Shown here in pieces: positions 51,720 to 61,672 of a DNA stretch of 64,000 nucleotides. The translations under genes and the position numbers were made by a program. The stretch spans positions 496,001-560,000 of the forward strand of contig NZ_CP098805.1 in NCBI RefSeq assembly GCF_023821985.2, in the 5' to 3' direction. The stretch comes from Dyadobacter chenhuakuii (GTDB taxonomy: Bacteria; Bacteroidota; Bacteroidia; Cytophagales; Spirosomataceae). How positions within the stretch are numbered: the first letter of the stretch is position 1; every line of letters starts with the position of its first letter. The notes under the pieces were generated by a model, which worked only from the letters and a program-made list of their open reading frames with translations, searched no databases and was not told where the DNA came from.

Positions 51720-54389
51720 ATGCGCTTTACCCGGTTTTTACTTTTCCTGATCTTTCTTTCAACAAACTCGGTTGCCCAAGTCCGCCTGCCTAAGCTGATC
51801 TCGGACAATATGGTGTTGCAGCGCGACCAGCCGATTACGGTTTGGGGCTGGGCAAAGCCTAAGGAAAAGGTGACGGTAACGTTCAAAAACAAGAAGCAAA
51901 GCACATTGACCGGTGAGGATGGTAAATGGAAAATCCAGCTGCCGGCACAACCGGCGGGAACTGGTTCTGAAATGGTCATAAAAGGCAAAAGCCAGCTTAC
52001 GATCAGGAATATAGCCTTCGGAGATGTGTGGCTTTGCAACGGACAGAGCAATATGGTGATCAACATGGAGCGTGTGAAAGAACGCTATCCTGACGATATT
52101 GCCACCGCCAGTTACCCCGACATCCGCAATTTTTTCATTCCCACATTAACCGATCTGAAAGGCCCGCAGCAGGATTTTCCAAACGCCGAATGGAAGGCAG
52201 CCAATCCCAAAGATGTGTTAGGTTTTGGTGCTGTATCTTACTTTTTTGCCAGAGACCTTTACGACCAGTACAAAGTGCCCATCGGCATCATTAACAGCTC
52301 GGTAGGCGGCACGCCCATTGAAGCCTGGATCAGTGAAGGTGGTTACAAGGATTTTGCTGACATTCAAAAGGTTATCAATGAAAATAAAGACACTGCCTAC
52401 GTCCAGGAAAGGAAGCAGAGCACGCTAGCTAACGCGCCGAAGCCAAGTAAATCAACAGATCCGGGACTGACCGAACATTGGGAAATCGATTCCTATCAGC
52501 CCAAAGGCTGGCGGAACTTCAACATTCCTGGTTACTGGGAAGATCAGGGGCTGAAAGACTTAAATGGAGTGGTATGGTTCCGCAGGGAATTTGATTTGCC
52601 CGAAAGCTGGATCGGCAAGCCCGTGAAGCTGTATATGGGCCGCATTGTGGATGCGGACGAGATGTTTGTCAATGGAAAAAGCATAGGTCGCGTAACCTAC
52701 CAATATCCGCCGAGGCGTTATGAAATTCCTGCCGGTTTGTTGAAAGCAGGCAAAAATACATTTGTGATTCGTGTTACCAATACCGCTGGAAAAGGCGGTT
52801 TTGTGCCGGACAAGCCTTACTTCATGACAGCCAGTGATCAGGAAATTGACTTGAAAGGAACGTGGCAATATAAAGTAGGGCAGGTTTTTGAGCCGGCAAA
52901 AAGGTCAGATGACAGCCCAGCTCCCTTTATTGCGCAAAACCAACCTGCTGCCCTGTACAATGCGATGATCGCGCCCGTGCTGCCGATGAAATTGAAAGGT
53001 TTTTTATGGTATCAGGGCGAGACCAATGTGCATGATCCCGAGCCTTACAATGTGCTTTTGCCCGCATTGATTAATGATCGCCGCAAGCTTTGGAATGATG
53101 ATAATTTGCCTTTTTTAGTGGTGCAGTTGCCTAATTTTCAGGACATTGACTTCTTGCCTGCCGAAAGTAACATGGCGCTGCTAAGGGAAGCGCAGAACCG
53201 CGCATTAACATTAAAAAACACGGCTGTCGCGGTAACATTGGACCTGGGAGAGTGGAACGATATTCACCCGTTGAGTAAAAAGGAAATTGGCCAGAGACTG
53301 GCGCTATCTGCCAAAAACCTCGCTTATGGCGACAAAAACGTAGTTCACAGCGGCCCGACACTGAAATCGCAAAGCATAGCAGCCGACAAGATTGTTCTCA
53401 CATTTGACAATGTCGCTGATGGGATTAAGTCAATTGATGAGCAAACATTGCGCTGGTTTGCTATGGCTGGCGATGACAAGAAATTCGTTTGGGCTAATGC
53501 AAAGATTCTGGGAAAAGATCAGATTGAGCTGAGCAGCGAAATGGTTAAAACGCCCAAAGACATCCGCTATGCCTGGCAGGATAATCCTGAGGGAATCAAT
53601 TTTTATAACTCAGCCAACCTTCCCGCTTCGCCATTCCGCACGGACGGTGAACAGCCGGATGAAAGCAAGCCGTGGAAAGGGAAAAAATGTGCAGTCGTAT
53701 TGACTTATGATGATGCCTTGAATGTCCATCTGGACAATGTTATTCCGGCCCTTGATTCGCTGAGCTTAAAAGGATCATTTTATTTAACCGCTTCCTCGGA
53801 CGCCGCCCGAAACCGCATCAAAGACTGGCGCGCCGTGGCAACCTCCGGGCACGAACTTGGCAACCATACGCTTTATCACCCCTGCGATGCAACCGGACCG
53901 GGCATGAGCTGGGTGAAGCCGGAATATGATCTCAGCAAGTATAGCATGGGCCGCATCCAGGATGAGGTCCGGATGTGCAATGCATTTTTGAAATCAATTG
54001 ACGGGCTTGATAAACGCACATTCGCCTTCACCTGCGGACATAAAAAGGTGGCAGAGGGCGAATTTATACAAACGCTTTCCAGCGAATTTATAGCCGCCAG
54101 AGCGGTCAGACATGAAATGCACACATTTGAGGAACAAAAACTGATGGACATTGACTGCTATTCGATGGTGGAACAATCGGGCAAGGATATGATCGAGCTG
54201 GTAAAGCAGGCGCAGCAGAGCGGAAAGTTGCTCGTTTTTCTGTTTCACGGCGTGGGCGGGGAGCATGCTTTGAATGTGTCAAACCAGGCGCACAGTGAGT
54301 TGCTGCATTATCTGAAAGAGAATGAAAAAGAAATTTACGTGGATACAATGCGCAATGTCGCAGAGCATATTCAAAGTTTGAAAAAATAA
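51720..54389 (+). CDS. SGNH (sialate O-acetylesterase-like) acetylesterase fused to CE4-type deacetylase
   Basis: 889 residues. A signal peptide (1-19) is followed by an SGNH esterase with nucleophile S110 (CNGQSNMV) and catalytic D514/H516 (GEWNDIHPLS). A GH2-like jelly-roll is inserted at about 270-385 (VVWFRREFDLPESWIGKPVK), the layout described for xylan/xyloglucan acetylesterases (CE20-like; my inference). From ~655 a NodB/CE4 domain starts: VVLTYDDALNVHLDNV with the Asp pair near 664, and metal histidines in HELGNHTLYHP near 711 and 715. The usual TFDDG reads TYDDA here. Both units would deacetylate xylan. Twenty-three bases downstream of the xylanase. Confidence 0.9.
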   Translation: MRFTRFLLFLIFLSTNSVAQVRLPKLISDNMVLQRDQPITVWGWAKPKEKVTVTFKNKKQSTLTGEDGKWKIQLPAQPAGTGSEMVIKGKSQLTIRNIAFGDVWLCNGQSNMVINMERVKERYPDDIATASYPDIRNFFIPTLTDLKGPQQDFPNAEWKAANPKDVLGFGAVSYFFARDLYDQYKVPIGIINSSVGGTPIEAWISEGGYKDFADIQKVINENKDTAYVQERKQSTLANAPKPSKSTDPGLTEHWEIDSYQPKGWRNFNIPGYWEDQGLKDLNGVVWFRREFDLPESWIGKPVKLYMGRIVDADEMFVNGKSIGRVTYQYPPRRYEIPAGLLKAGKNTFVIRVTNTAGKGGFVPDKPYFMTASDQEIDLKGTWQYKVGQVFEPAKRSDDSPAPFIAQNQPAALYNAMIAPVLPMKLKGFLWYQGETNVHDPEPYNVLLPALINDRRKLWNDDNLPFLVVQLPNFQDIDFLPAESNMALLREAQNRALTLKNTAVAVTLDLGEWNDIHPLSKKEIGQRLALSAKNLAYGDKNVVHSGPTLKSQSIAADKIVLTFDNVADGIKSIDEQTLRWFAMAGDDKKFVWANAKILGKDQIELSSEMVKTPKDIRYAWQDNPEGINFYNSANLPASPFRTDGEQPDESKPWKGKKCAVVLTYDDALNVHLDNVIPALDSLSLKGSFYLTASSDAARNRIKDWRAVATSGHELGNHTLYHPCDATGPGMSWVKPEYDLSKYSMGRIQDEVRMCNAFLKSIDGLDKRTFAFTCGHKKVAEGEFIQTLSSEFIAARAVRHEMHTFEEQKLMDIDCYSMVEQSGKDMIELVKQAQQSGKLLVFLFHGVGGEHALNVSNQAHSELLHYLKENEKEIYVDTMRNVAEHIQSLKK

Positions 54390-54407
54390 TTATGTAAAAC
54401 ACCAATC

Positions 54408-56585
54408 ATGACCAAGAGCCCTTTCTTAATGCTTTTTAGCTGCCTGTTGATTGGCTTCAAACTGCTTGCAGCTGATCCGTCGGGCGCCGAAGCGTCGGGC
54501 GCCGAAGCGTCGGACGCCGAACCGTTAGCTTCTGACGGGAATGACGGTTATCGGTTATGGCTTAACTATGAGCCGGTCAGGAATGCTTCGGTGAAATCGG
54601 AATATCTGAAATATGCAGCATTCATTGGTAGGCCCGCGAGCGGTGAAATCATGCAGAGTGCATCTCAGGAGCTGCAATTGGGATTGGGTAAACTTTTGGG
54701 TAAATCTGTAAACATCACAAACTCATTTGCCGGAAAGTCGGGTGGAATAGTTTTCAAAATAGAAACGAGCGCTGATACTGCACAGCCGGTTGAAGGTTAT
54801 CGGATCCAGTTGTCGGGCGGCAACATGATCATTAGTTCAAAATCGGAGCAGGGGATTTTGTATGGAACATTTGCCCTGCTGCGCCATATGCAAATGCAGT
54901 TGCCGGTCAAGGGATTAAACCTTGCCAGCAGCCCCAGAGTGCGTTACCGGATGCTGAACCATTGGGATAATCCGGATGGCACGATTGAGCGCGGCTATGC
55001 GGGACAATCGCTCTGGAAATGGTATGAGCTGCCCGAGCGCGTGGACCCGCGTTATGCGGATTATGCGCGTGCCAATGCTTCTTTGGGCATTAATGGAACT
55101 GTACTTAACAATGTGAATGCAAGCGCTCGGTTCATGTCACAGGAATACATTGTGAAGGTGGCGGCGGTGGCGAATGTGATGCGGAAATATGGGATCAAAA
55201 CTTACTTGTCCGTATATTTTGCTGCGCCCAAAACATTAGGTGGACTTAAAACATCTGATCCGCTCGACCCGCAGGTGCGCGCGTGGTGGAAAGAGAAGGT
55301 TGCCCAGATTTACAAGGAAATTCCTGATTTCGGCGGGTTTTTGGTTAAAGCCAATTCAGAAGGAGAACCGGGCCCGCAGGATTACGGCCGCATCCACGCC
55401 GACGGGGCCAACATGCTGGCCGAAGCATTCAAGCCTTATGACGGCATTGTGATCTGGCGTGCGTTTGTTTACAAAGCCGATCCCAATGCGGATCGCTTCA
55501 AAGCGGCGCACGAGGAATTTGTGCCTTTGGATGGAAAATTTGATCCCAAAGTAATTGTTCAGGTCAAGAACGGTCCTATTGATTTCCAGCCCCGCGAACC
55601 ATTCTCGCCGCTGTTCGGCAATATGCCCAAAACGCCGCTGGGCATCGAATTTCAAATCACGCAGGAATATCTGGGCTTTGCAACCCACGCAGTTTATGAA
55701 GCGCCCATTTTTGAAGAATGTCTGGATTCGGACACTTATGTAAACGGAGCCGGATCTACGGTTGCCAAGATTGTTGATGGCAGCCTGCACGGTTATGAGC
55801 GCACACTTATTGCTGGCGTGGCCAATACAGGCAACAGCCGCAACTGGACGGGTCATCCGCTGGCGCAGGCCAACTGGTATGCATTCGGAAGACTAAGCTG
55901 GGACCATCAGTTAACCTCAGAACAGATCGCCAGAGAATGGATTGCCTTGACCTTGACCCAAAATCCAAAAGCAAGCGGGCACATTACCGCATTAATGCTT
56001 CGTTCCCGCGAAATTTACGTCGATTACAACACGCCGCTCGGCCTCTCCCGTCCCTGGATGGGCGTCCATTTCGCCCCCGAACCCTGGCAAAACAAGGGCT
56101 CGCGCCCGGATTGGACCGCCGTTTACTATCATCGTGCTGACTCAATCGGGCTGGGTTTCGACCGGACAGCTTCCGGAAGCAACGCATTGGCCCAGTACCG
56201 GCCGGAAGTTCAGAAACAATGGAACAATCCTGACCAAACACCACTTCCTTACCTGCTCTGGTTCCATCACGTTCGCTGGGATAAAAAACTGAGCACTGGC
56301 AGGACATTGTGGGAGGAACTTTGCACCCGTTTTTATACTGGCGCGGACTCTGTTGTATGGATGCAGCAGCAATGGGACCTAGCCAAACCGAGCCTTGATC
56401 CACAAATTTATACGGATGTTGCAGAACGGTTGAAGGTGCAGCGCAGGGAAGCGATCTGGTGGCGTGATGCGTGGGTTCTGTATTTACAAACATTTACGAA
56501 GCAACCTGTTCCCGCAGGTTTTGAACCACCAAAACAGACATTGGAGGAGGTAAAGAAGTCGGTTAATGTGTACTTAATGAGATAA
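54408..56585 (+). CDS. GH67 alpha-glucuronidase
   Basis: 725 residues. A signal peptide (about 1-22) is followed by a Ser/Ala/Glu linker made of three 5-residue repeats (PSGAE, ASGAE, ASDAE). GH67 N-terminal and barrel domains carry the acid E318 (KANSEGEPGPQDYGR) and the base-region E420 (EFQITQEYLGF), as in Cellvibrio GlcA67A by pattern. Other markers are NHWDNPDGTIERGYAG and the C-terminal helical domain. It releases (4-O-methyl-)glucuronic acid from the non-reducing end of xylo-oligosaccharides produced by GH10, so the two genes are functionally linked. Last enzyme gene of the locus. Confidence 0.95.
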   Translation: MTKSPFLMLFSCLLIGFKLLAADPSGAEASGAEASDAEPLASDGNDGYRLWLNYEPVRNASVKSEYLKYAAFIGRPASGEIMQSASQELQLGLGKLLGKSVNITNSFAGKSGGIVFKIETSADTAQPVEGYRIQLSGGNMIISSKSEQGILYGTFALLRHMQMQLPVKGLNLASSPRVRYRMLNHWDNPDGTIERGYAGQSLWKWYELPERVDPRYADYARANASLGINGTVLNNVNASARFMSQEYIVKVAAVANVMRKYGIKTYLSVYFAAPKTLGGLKTSDPLDPQVRAWWKEKVAQIYKEIPDFGGFLVKANSEGEPGPQDYGRIHADGANMLAEAFKPYDGIVIWRAFVYKADPNADRFKAAHEEFVPLDGKFDPKVIVQVKNGPIDFQPREPFSPLFGNMPKTPLGIEFQITQEYLGFATHAVYEAPIFEECLDSDTYVNGAGSTVAKIVDGSLHGYERTLIAGVANTGNSRNWTGHPLAQANWYAFGRLSWDHQLTSEQIAREWIALTLTQNPKASGHITALMLRSREIYVDYNTPLGLSRPWMGVHFAPEPWQNKGSRPDWTAVYYHRADSIGLGFDRTASGSNALAQYRPEVQKQWNNPDQTPLPYLLWFHHVRWDKKLSTGRTLWEELCTRFYTGADSVVWMQQQWDLAKPSLDPQIYTDVAERLKVQRREAIWWRDAWVLYLQTFTKQPVPAGFEPPKQTLEEVKKSVNVYLMR
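54477..54521 (+). repeat. Three tandem 15-bp repeats in the GH67 gene
   Basis: Unit ccgtcgggcgccgaa at 54477-54491, gcgtcgggcgccgaa at 54492-54506 and gcgtcggacgccgaa at 54507-54521. They encode the post-signal linker. Being a multiple of three, gains or losses would keep the frame. Confidence 0.9.
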
Positions 56586-56648
56586 ATCCCCGGCTGTTCA
56601 AAGAATCGCAAAAAATCATAAAAAATTCACATTTTTATTAAGTGTAGC

Positions 56649-56679
56649 CTTGACAAATATCTAAAAGATTATATATTTG
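56649..56679 (+). promoter_or_regulatory. Promoter of the second susC operon
   Basis: CTTG at 56649-56652, 19 bases, then TATATTTG at 56672-56679 (full -7 match). The start would be near 56683, giving a leader of about 130 nt. Confidence 0.6.
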
Positions 56680-56750
56680 TATATAGGATTGATTTGATTA
56701 AAAATTGGACTTAATCTGCGTTCCAAGTTGCGTTTAGCTGTCTTTTTTTG

Positions 56751-56766
56751 ATTCCCATCCGGGAAT
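56751..56766 (+). promoter_or_regulatory. Small hairpin in the second susC leader
   Basis: ATTCCC (56751-56756), loop ATCC, GGGAAT (56761-56766). It lies in the untranslated leader about 47 bases before the ATG. Confidence 0.35.
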
Positions 56767-56813
56767 ATTTTGTGCTGTTCAACAAGTGTCATCTTAACAT
56801 TTAAGTCGGATCT

Positions 56814-59800
56814 ATGAAAAATCGATTACAAATTTTTACCCGCCTCTGGGGTACATGGTTAAGCGGGGCTGTGATATTACTGGCGCTGTCTATGCAGGTC
56901 AGTTATGCCGCCCGGTTCGCAGACAAGCAGGTTGCAGGCAAGGTCACGGCCGATAATGGAGAAGCGTTGCCGGGTGTGAATGTTACCTTGAAAGGCAGTA
57001 GCGTAGGAACCACTACGGATACGAAAGGAGAGTTCTCACTAAGTGTTCCTTCGGAAACCAGTGTGTTGGTATTCAGCTTTATAGGGTATGCCAAACAGGA
57101 GGTCGAAGTGGGCAACAAGACCAGGATCGAAATCCGGCTGGCCGCTGAGAACCAGGCTTTGGAAGAAATGGTGGTAATCGGCTATGGTTCGCAAAAGAAA
57201 TCATCCCTTACCGGAGCCGTATCTTCGGTTTCTCCCAAAGAGCTGACAGCACTGCCGGTGGTTAGTGCGGAACAAGCTTTGCAGGGAAGAGTGCCAGGCG
57301 TCCGGGTAGTGAATAACGGTAGTCCGGGCCAAACTCCGGTTGTACGTATAAGGGGTATCGGTAGTATTAACTATGCTTCTGGGCCGCTTTATGTGATTGA
57401 CGGAATTCCTGCCGGGGACCTGAACAACCTGGATCCGAAGGACATTGAATCATTGGAGGTTTTGAAAGATGCAAGCTCAGCCGCCATTTACGGCTCACGC
57501 GCTTCAAATGGTGTGATCATTATCACAACCAAAAAAGGATCGAAAGACGGTAAGCTGCATGTGAACCTGGATACTTATTATGGCACGCAGTCGGCCTGGA
57601 AAAAGCTGGATGTGCTGAATACAGACCAATATAAGCAATATGCAACGGCCTTGCTTGGTAACGCCGGGATCGCCTTGCCGGGCAGGCTGAATGATCTGAA
57701 CCAGCCCATTTATCCGGGAGCCACGCAAACTTTTGCCCAAACAAATACCAACTGGCAGGACGTGATGTTCCGCAGCGCGCCCATCCAGCAGCACCAGATT
57801 TCAGTTTCAGGAGGCAATGCTGTTTCCCGTTTCTTTACATCGGCTGGCTATTTTGACCAGGAAGGGATTTTGATTGGCACAAATTACAAACGTGCCAATG
57901 TGCGTCTCAACTCGGATCACCAGGTCGCCAAATTTTTGAGCATTGGACAGACTTTGACCGTATCATTTGACAAATCACGCGGCGAGCAGGGATTTGGGGG
58001 AGGGCGTACTGCTGTGATGCAGATGATCCGTAACCTGCCATACTGGCCTGTTACCGACCCAACAAAACCAGGTGGTTACAGTTCGCCAACCGCTGCCGAT
58101 GGAAGTGACCCGGATAACCCGGTCCGCATTGCATTAATGGATGTGACGCGTAACCAGCGTTTGAAGTTGCTGGGATCTTTGTTTGCTGAGGTTAAGCTGG
58201 CCAGTTTTCTAAAATACCGTTTCAGCTTTGGTGCAGATATCGTTTCCGCGAACACCGTCAATCAGTTCCCGATTTATAATGATGGTTTCAAATCGCGTAC
58301 ACAATATGAGATCCAGGATAACCGCACCAATTTCTTCTCACCCGTGCTGACAAACCAGCTGACATTTGAAAAGAATTTTGGCAAACATTTACTTAATGTA
58401 ACAGCGATTGTTGACAAGCAAACCTTCCGGGCCAGCACCCTGAACGGATCCGGTTACCGGCCAAACAATGACATCGACGAGCTGCAAGGCGCCTCCAATC
58501 CAAATGCTACAAGCACGCTGGACGAAAGCTCGCTGATCTCTTATGTAGGACGTTTGAATTATGAATATGCCGGAAAATATCTGCTTAGCGGGTCTATCCG
58601 CCGTGACGGTTCTTCGCGCTTTGCGCCAGGGAACAAATGGGGAACATTCCCGTCTCTTTCGCTGGGATGGCGGATCAGTGAGGAGGAGTTTTTGAAATCA
58701 CTCCCGGAAATCTCCGAGTTGAAAATCCGCGCCAGCTACGGACAAACGGGTTTTAACGGCATCGGAAGCTATGCATGGCAAGCACTTGTATCGGCCGATA
58801 ACAGCAATTATGTTTTTGGCGGCAACAAAGTGCTGGGTTCGTATTTCAGCTCACTGGCCAATACGCAGCTGAAATGGGAAAGCACAACCATGACCAACCT
58901 CGGTATTGACCTGGCCCTGTTCAATAACAGCGTCACATTCACTGCGGAAACCTATAACCGCAAAACAGATGGATTGTTGCTGCAAGTCCCGATCCCCAAC
59001 TCGGTGGGTTACTCAACCTCGCCGCTGTCGAACATTGGAAGCATGAAAAACTGGGGTTATGAATTCCAGTTGGGTTACAGCAAAAATGACGGCGATTTCA
59101 AATGGAATGCTTCGGCGAATTTGGATATCACCAGAAACAAGGTGTTGAGCCTTGCAACCCAAAGCGCAACACTTTTCTCAGGATCTAATGCTGATTTTGG
59201 AGGCGGTGACATTACAAAAACGGAAGCCGGCCACCCCATTCAATCATTCTTCGGCTATGAAGTGGATGGTATTTTCCAAAATCAGGCTGAGATCAATGCG
59301 GCCAATGCATTGGATGGCGATGACAAAACCAAGTATCTGGACGCGGCAGCACCGGGCGATATCCGTTTCAAAGACCGTGACGGCGATGGCCGCATCACGC
59401 CTTCCGACCGGACCTACCTGGGCAGCTTCATTCCGAAGTTCAGCTACGGAGCCAATCTGGGAGGAAATTTCAAAAACTTCGATTTTACATTGTATCTGCA
59501 AGGAGTGCAGGGAAATAAAATTTACAATGGAACAAAGGTTATCGAGCAGGGCATGTTGCGTTTGTTCAATGCCGGAACTGATGTGCTGAATGCCTGGACA
59601 CCAACCAACACGAACACCGATGTGCCACGCGCAGTAAGCGGCGATCCCAACAACAACAGCCGCACCAGCGACCGTTTTGTAGAAAGCGGATCTTATATGC
59701 GGATCAAAAACCTGAGCATAGGTTACACCATTCCGACGAAGATCCTGTCAGCATTGACGAAAGAAACGATTACCAAAGCGCGTTTCTATGTTTCGGCAAC

Positions 59801-59957
59801 CAACTTGCTGACTTTCACCAAATATTCCGGGCTGGATCCTGAAATCGGTGTGAACGGTTCTTCCACGGATACAGCAACGCAGCTCATCAACGGCATCGAT
59901 TACGGTATGTATCCACAGCCAAGAACCTTGCAGGTAGGATTGAGCGTAGGGTTTTGA
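56814..59957 (+). CDS. SusC/RagA-family TonB-dependent outer-membrane transporter (second system)
   Basis: 1047 residues. Signal peptide (about 1-32, ending VSYAAR), carboxypeptidase-regulatory-like domain (VAGKVTADNGEALPGVNVTL), SusC motif EEMVVIGYGSQKKSSLTGAV, plug (YVIDGIPAGDLNNLDPKDIE, LKDASSAAIYGSRASNGVII) and barrel ending QVGLSVGF. It belongs to the same family as the first SusC but is clearly divergent, so not a recent duplicate. It has its own promoter and a long leader after the GH67 gene, which argues for separate regulation. Substrate unknown. Confidence 0.95.
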   Translation: MKNRLQIFTRLWGTWLSGAVILLALSMQVSYAARFADKQVAGKVTADNGEALPGVNVTLKGSSVGTTTDTKGEFSLSVPSETSVLVFSFIGYAKQEVEVGNKTRIEIRLAAENQALEEMVVIGYGSQKKSSLTGAVSSVSPKELTALPVVSAEQALQGRVPGVRVVNNGSPGQTPVVRIRGIGSINYASGPLYVIDGIPAGDLNNLDPKDIESLEVLKDASSAAIYGSRASNGVIIITTKKGSKDGKLHVNLDTYYGTQSAWKKLDVLNTDQYKQYATALLGNAGIALPGRLNDLNQPIYPGATQTFAQTNTNWQDVMFRSAPIQQHQISVSGGNAVSRFFTSAGYFDQEGILIGTNYKRANVRLNSDHQVAKFLSIGQTLTVSFDKSRGEQGFGGGRTAVMQMIRNLPYWPVTDPTKPGGYSSPTAADGSDPDNPVRIALMDVTRNQRLKLLGSLFAEVKLASFLKYRFSFGADIVSANTVNQFPIYNDGFKSRTQYEIQDNRTNFFSPVLTNQLTFEKNFGKHLLNVTAIVDKQTFRASTLNGSGYRPNNDIDELQGASNPNATSTLDESSLISYVGRLNYEYAGKYLLSGSIRRDGSSRFAPGNKWGTFPSLSLGWRISEEEFLKSLPEISELKIRASYGQTGFNGIGSYAWQALVSADNSNYVFGGNKVLGSYFSSLANTQLKWESTTMTNLGIDLALFNNSVTFTAETYNRKTDGLLLQVPIPNSVGYSTSPLSNIGSMKNWGYEFQLGYSKNDGDFKWNASANLDITRNKVLSLATQSATLFSGSNADFGGGDITKTEAGHPIQSFFGYEVDGIFQNQAEINAANALDGDDKTKYLDAAAPGDIRFKDRDGDGRITPSDRTYLGSFIPKFSYGANLGGNFKNFDFTLYLQGVQGNKIYNGTKVIEQGMLRLFNAGTDVLNAWTPTNTNTDVPRAVSGDPNNNSRTSDRFVESGSYMRIKNLSIGYTIPTKILSALTKETITKARFYVSATNLLTFTKYSGLDPEIGVNGSSTDTATQLINGIDYGMYPQPRTLQVGLSVGF

Positions 59958-59985
59958 TATAATAATTTTATAAAAGGAAACTGAA

Positions 59986-61527
59986 ATGAAAAAGAAACTT
60001 ATCATTATATATGTCTGCCTTTTCGGAATCGTGTTCGCCTGTAATGACGACACTTTGGAAAAGACAAACCCCAATGGGGTGACCGTGGAAGGTTACTATA
60101 AAAACGGGGCGGAACTCAATAGCGGCGTTACCAGCGTGTATTCCATGCTCAAATCCAATAACCTCGTCGCCAGGGAATGGTTCTTCCTGCATGACCTGCG
60201 CAGCGACGATGTGGCAGCAGGCGGCGGGCAGCTCGAAACGCCGCGTAACCAGCTCTTGCTCGGGACGCATGACACGGGAAATTCGGTTTTGGGAACAGTT
60301 TGGCTGGCTTATTACCGTTTGATCCACCGCGCCAATGCCGTTGTGGATAATTCGGAAAAGGTGACGGACCTGGCTGATGCGGACAAGAAAAGGCTGCTGG
60401 GAGAAGCGCGTTTTTTGAGAGCTTATGCTTACTATGAGCTCGTTAGCCTTTGGGGTGATGTGCCGCTTTATAAAAATTATGTGTTAACGGTTGACGGCAG
60501 CCTTCCCCGTTCCCCGCAAGAAGAAGTGTACGCATTTATCATTTCCGAGTTGGCGGCAATCCAGGCCGATCTGCCATTGACTTACGATGCAGCGAACCAG
60601 GGCCGGATCACCAAAGGTGCCGCACAGATGCTTCTGGCCAGGGCGCATATGCAAAAAGGTGATTATGCCAATGCGAAAATAGAACTGCTCAAAGTTTACA
60701 GCTCAGGCGTTTATGCGCTTGTTGATAATTACAACGACAACTTTTTGGAAGAAACTGAATTCAACAAAGAGTCTATTTTCGAGGTTAACTTCTTTCCTTC
60801 GGGCGGTGTGTACAACTGGGATGGTGACGGAAACGGCGCTACGGCAGGAACAGAAACCGTGCGGACGCAGGAATATTCGGCTATCGGATGGCGTAACGTG
60901 ATCCCGTCCAACAGCTTGCTTTCGGAATTTGAAAAAACCAAGAAAGGTGATGCCAAAACCGACCCGCGTTATGATGATTCCTTTTATTTCACAGGAGAGA
61001 AATATAACAAAGGCGCCAACACATTAACGGACGGTCAGCAGAATGGTAACGCATCGGTGGTGGATGGTATGACTCAAAAAGTGAGCTGGCAGAAATATTC
61101 GCTCATGTACAAGATGAACGAATCATTCCTGACAGGAGCGATCAACCAGCGGATCATGCGTTTTGCAGAAACCATTCTTTCACTGGCCGAAGTGGAAAAT
61201 GAGTTGGGCAACACAGCCGAAGCTGTAAAATACCTGAACATGATCCGCGCCCGCAAAAGCGTAAGTATGCCAGCCTATCCAACGGCAAGATTTCCTGTTT
61301 CGACCAAAGACCAGGTCTTCGCAGCCATCGTTCACGAAAAACGTGTGGAGCAAAGCGGCGAACAAATCCGCAACCGGGACATTGTAAGGTGGAGGAAAAA
61401 TAAAAAGCTAAAATCCGAACCGCTAGCTTACTTCCAGGCCAACAAACACGAGTTGCTACCCATTCCTCAGCAAGAAGTGGATAACAACGCGAAGATTGAG
61501 CCCGGGGATCAGAATCCGGGGTACTAG
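59986..61527 (+). CDS. SusD/RagB-family lipoprotein (second system)
   Basis: 513 residues. The lipobox FGIVFAC gives Cys19. SusD features include LLGEARFLRAYAYYELVSLW, AAQMLLARAHMQKGDYANAK, the helix AETILSLAEVENELGNTAEA and the C-terminal HEKRVEQSGEQIRNRDIVRW, ELLPIPQQEVDNN. It partners the SusC 28 bases upstream. The operon is followed by a long hairpin, then by a VCBS-type lipoprotein that may be part of the same surface system. Confidence 0.94.
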   Translation: MKKKLIIIYVCLFGIVFACNDDTLEKTNPNGVTVEGYYKNGAELNSGVTSVYSMLKSNNLVAREWFFLHDLRSDDVAAGGGQLETPRNQLLLGTHDTGNSVLGTVWLAYYRLIHRANAVVDNSEKVTDLADADKKRLLGEARFLRAYAYYELVSLWGDVPLYKNYVLTVDGSLPRSPQEEVYAFIISELAAIQADLPLTYDAANQGRITKGAAQMLLARAHMQKGDYANAKIELLKVYSSGVYALVDNYNDNFLEETEFNKESIFEVNFFPSGGVYNWDGDGNGATAGTETVRTQEYSAIGWRNVIPSNSLLSEFEKTKKGDAKTDPRYDDSFYFTGEKYNKGANTLTDGQQNGNASVVDGMTQKVSWQKYSLMYKMNESFLTGAINQRIMRFAETILSLAEVENELGNTAEAVKYLNMIRARKSVSMPAYPTARFPVSTKDQVFAAIVHEKRVEQSGEQIRNRDIVRWRKNKKLKSEPLAYFQANKHELLPIPQQEVDNNAKIEPGDQNPGY

Positions 61528-61541
61528 TAAGCCCATCATCA

Positions 61542-61625
61542 CGCCTGTCACCCTGAGCGGAGCCGAAGGGGGCGTCATCACCTAGGAGTGACGCCCCCCT
61601 TCGGCTCCGCTCAGGGTGACAGGCG
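61542..61625. repeat. 84-nt near-perfect inverted repeat (REP-like hairpin)
   Basis: A 36-base left arm (61542-61577) pairs with a 37-base right arm (61589-61625) with a single extra base, around an 11-nt loop. The arms contain CACCCTGAGCGGAGCCGAAG, a motif I recall as recurrent in bacterial intergenic repeats. It lies 15 bases after the susD stop and has no T-run. Confidence 0.8.
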
Positions 61626-61672
61626 ACAGGGCTAGTCAGGGTTATAATGCCACGAACAACAGCATTTAAAGT

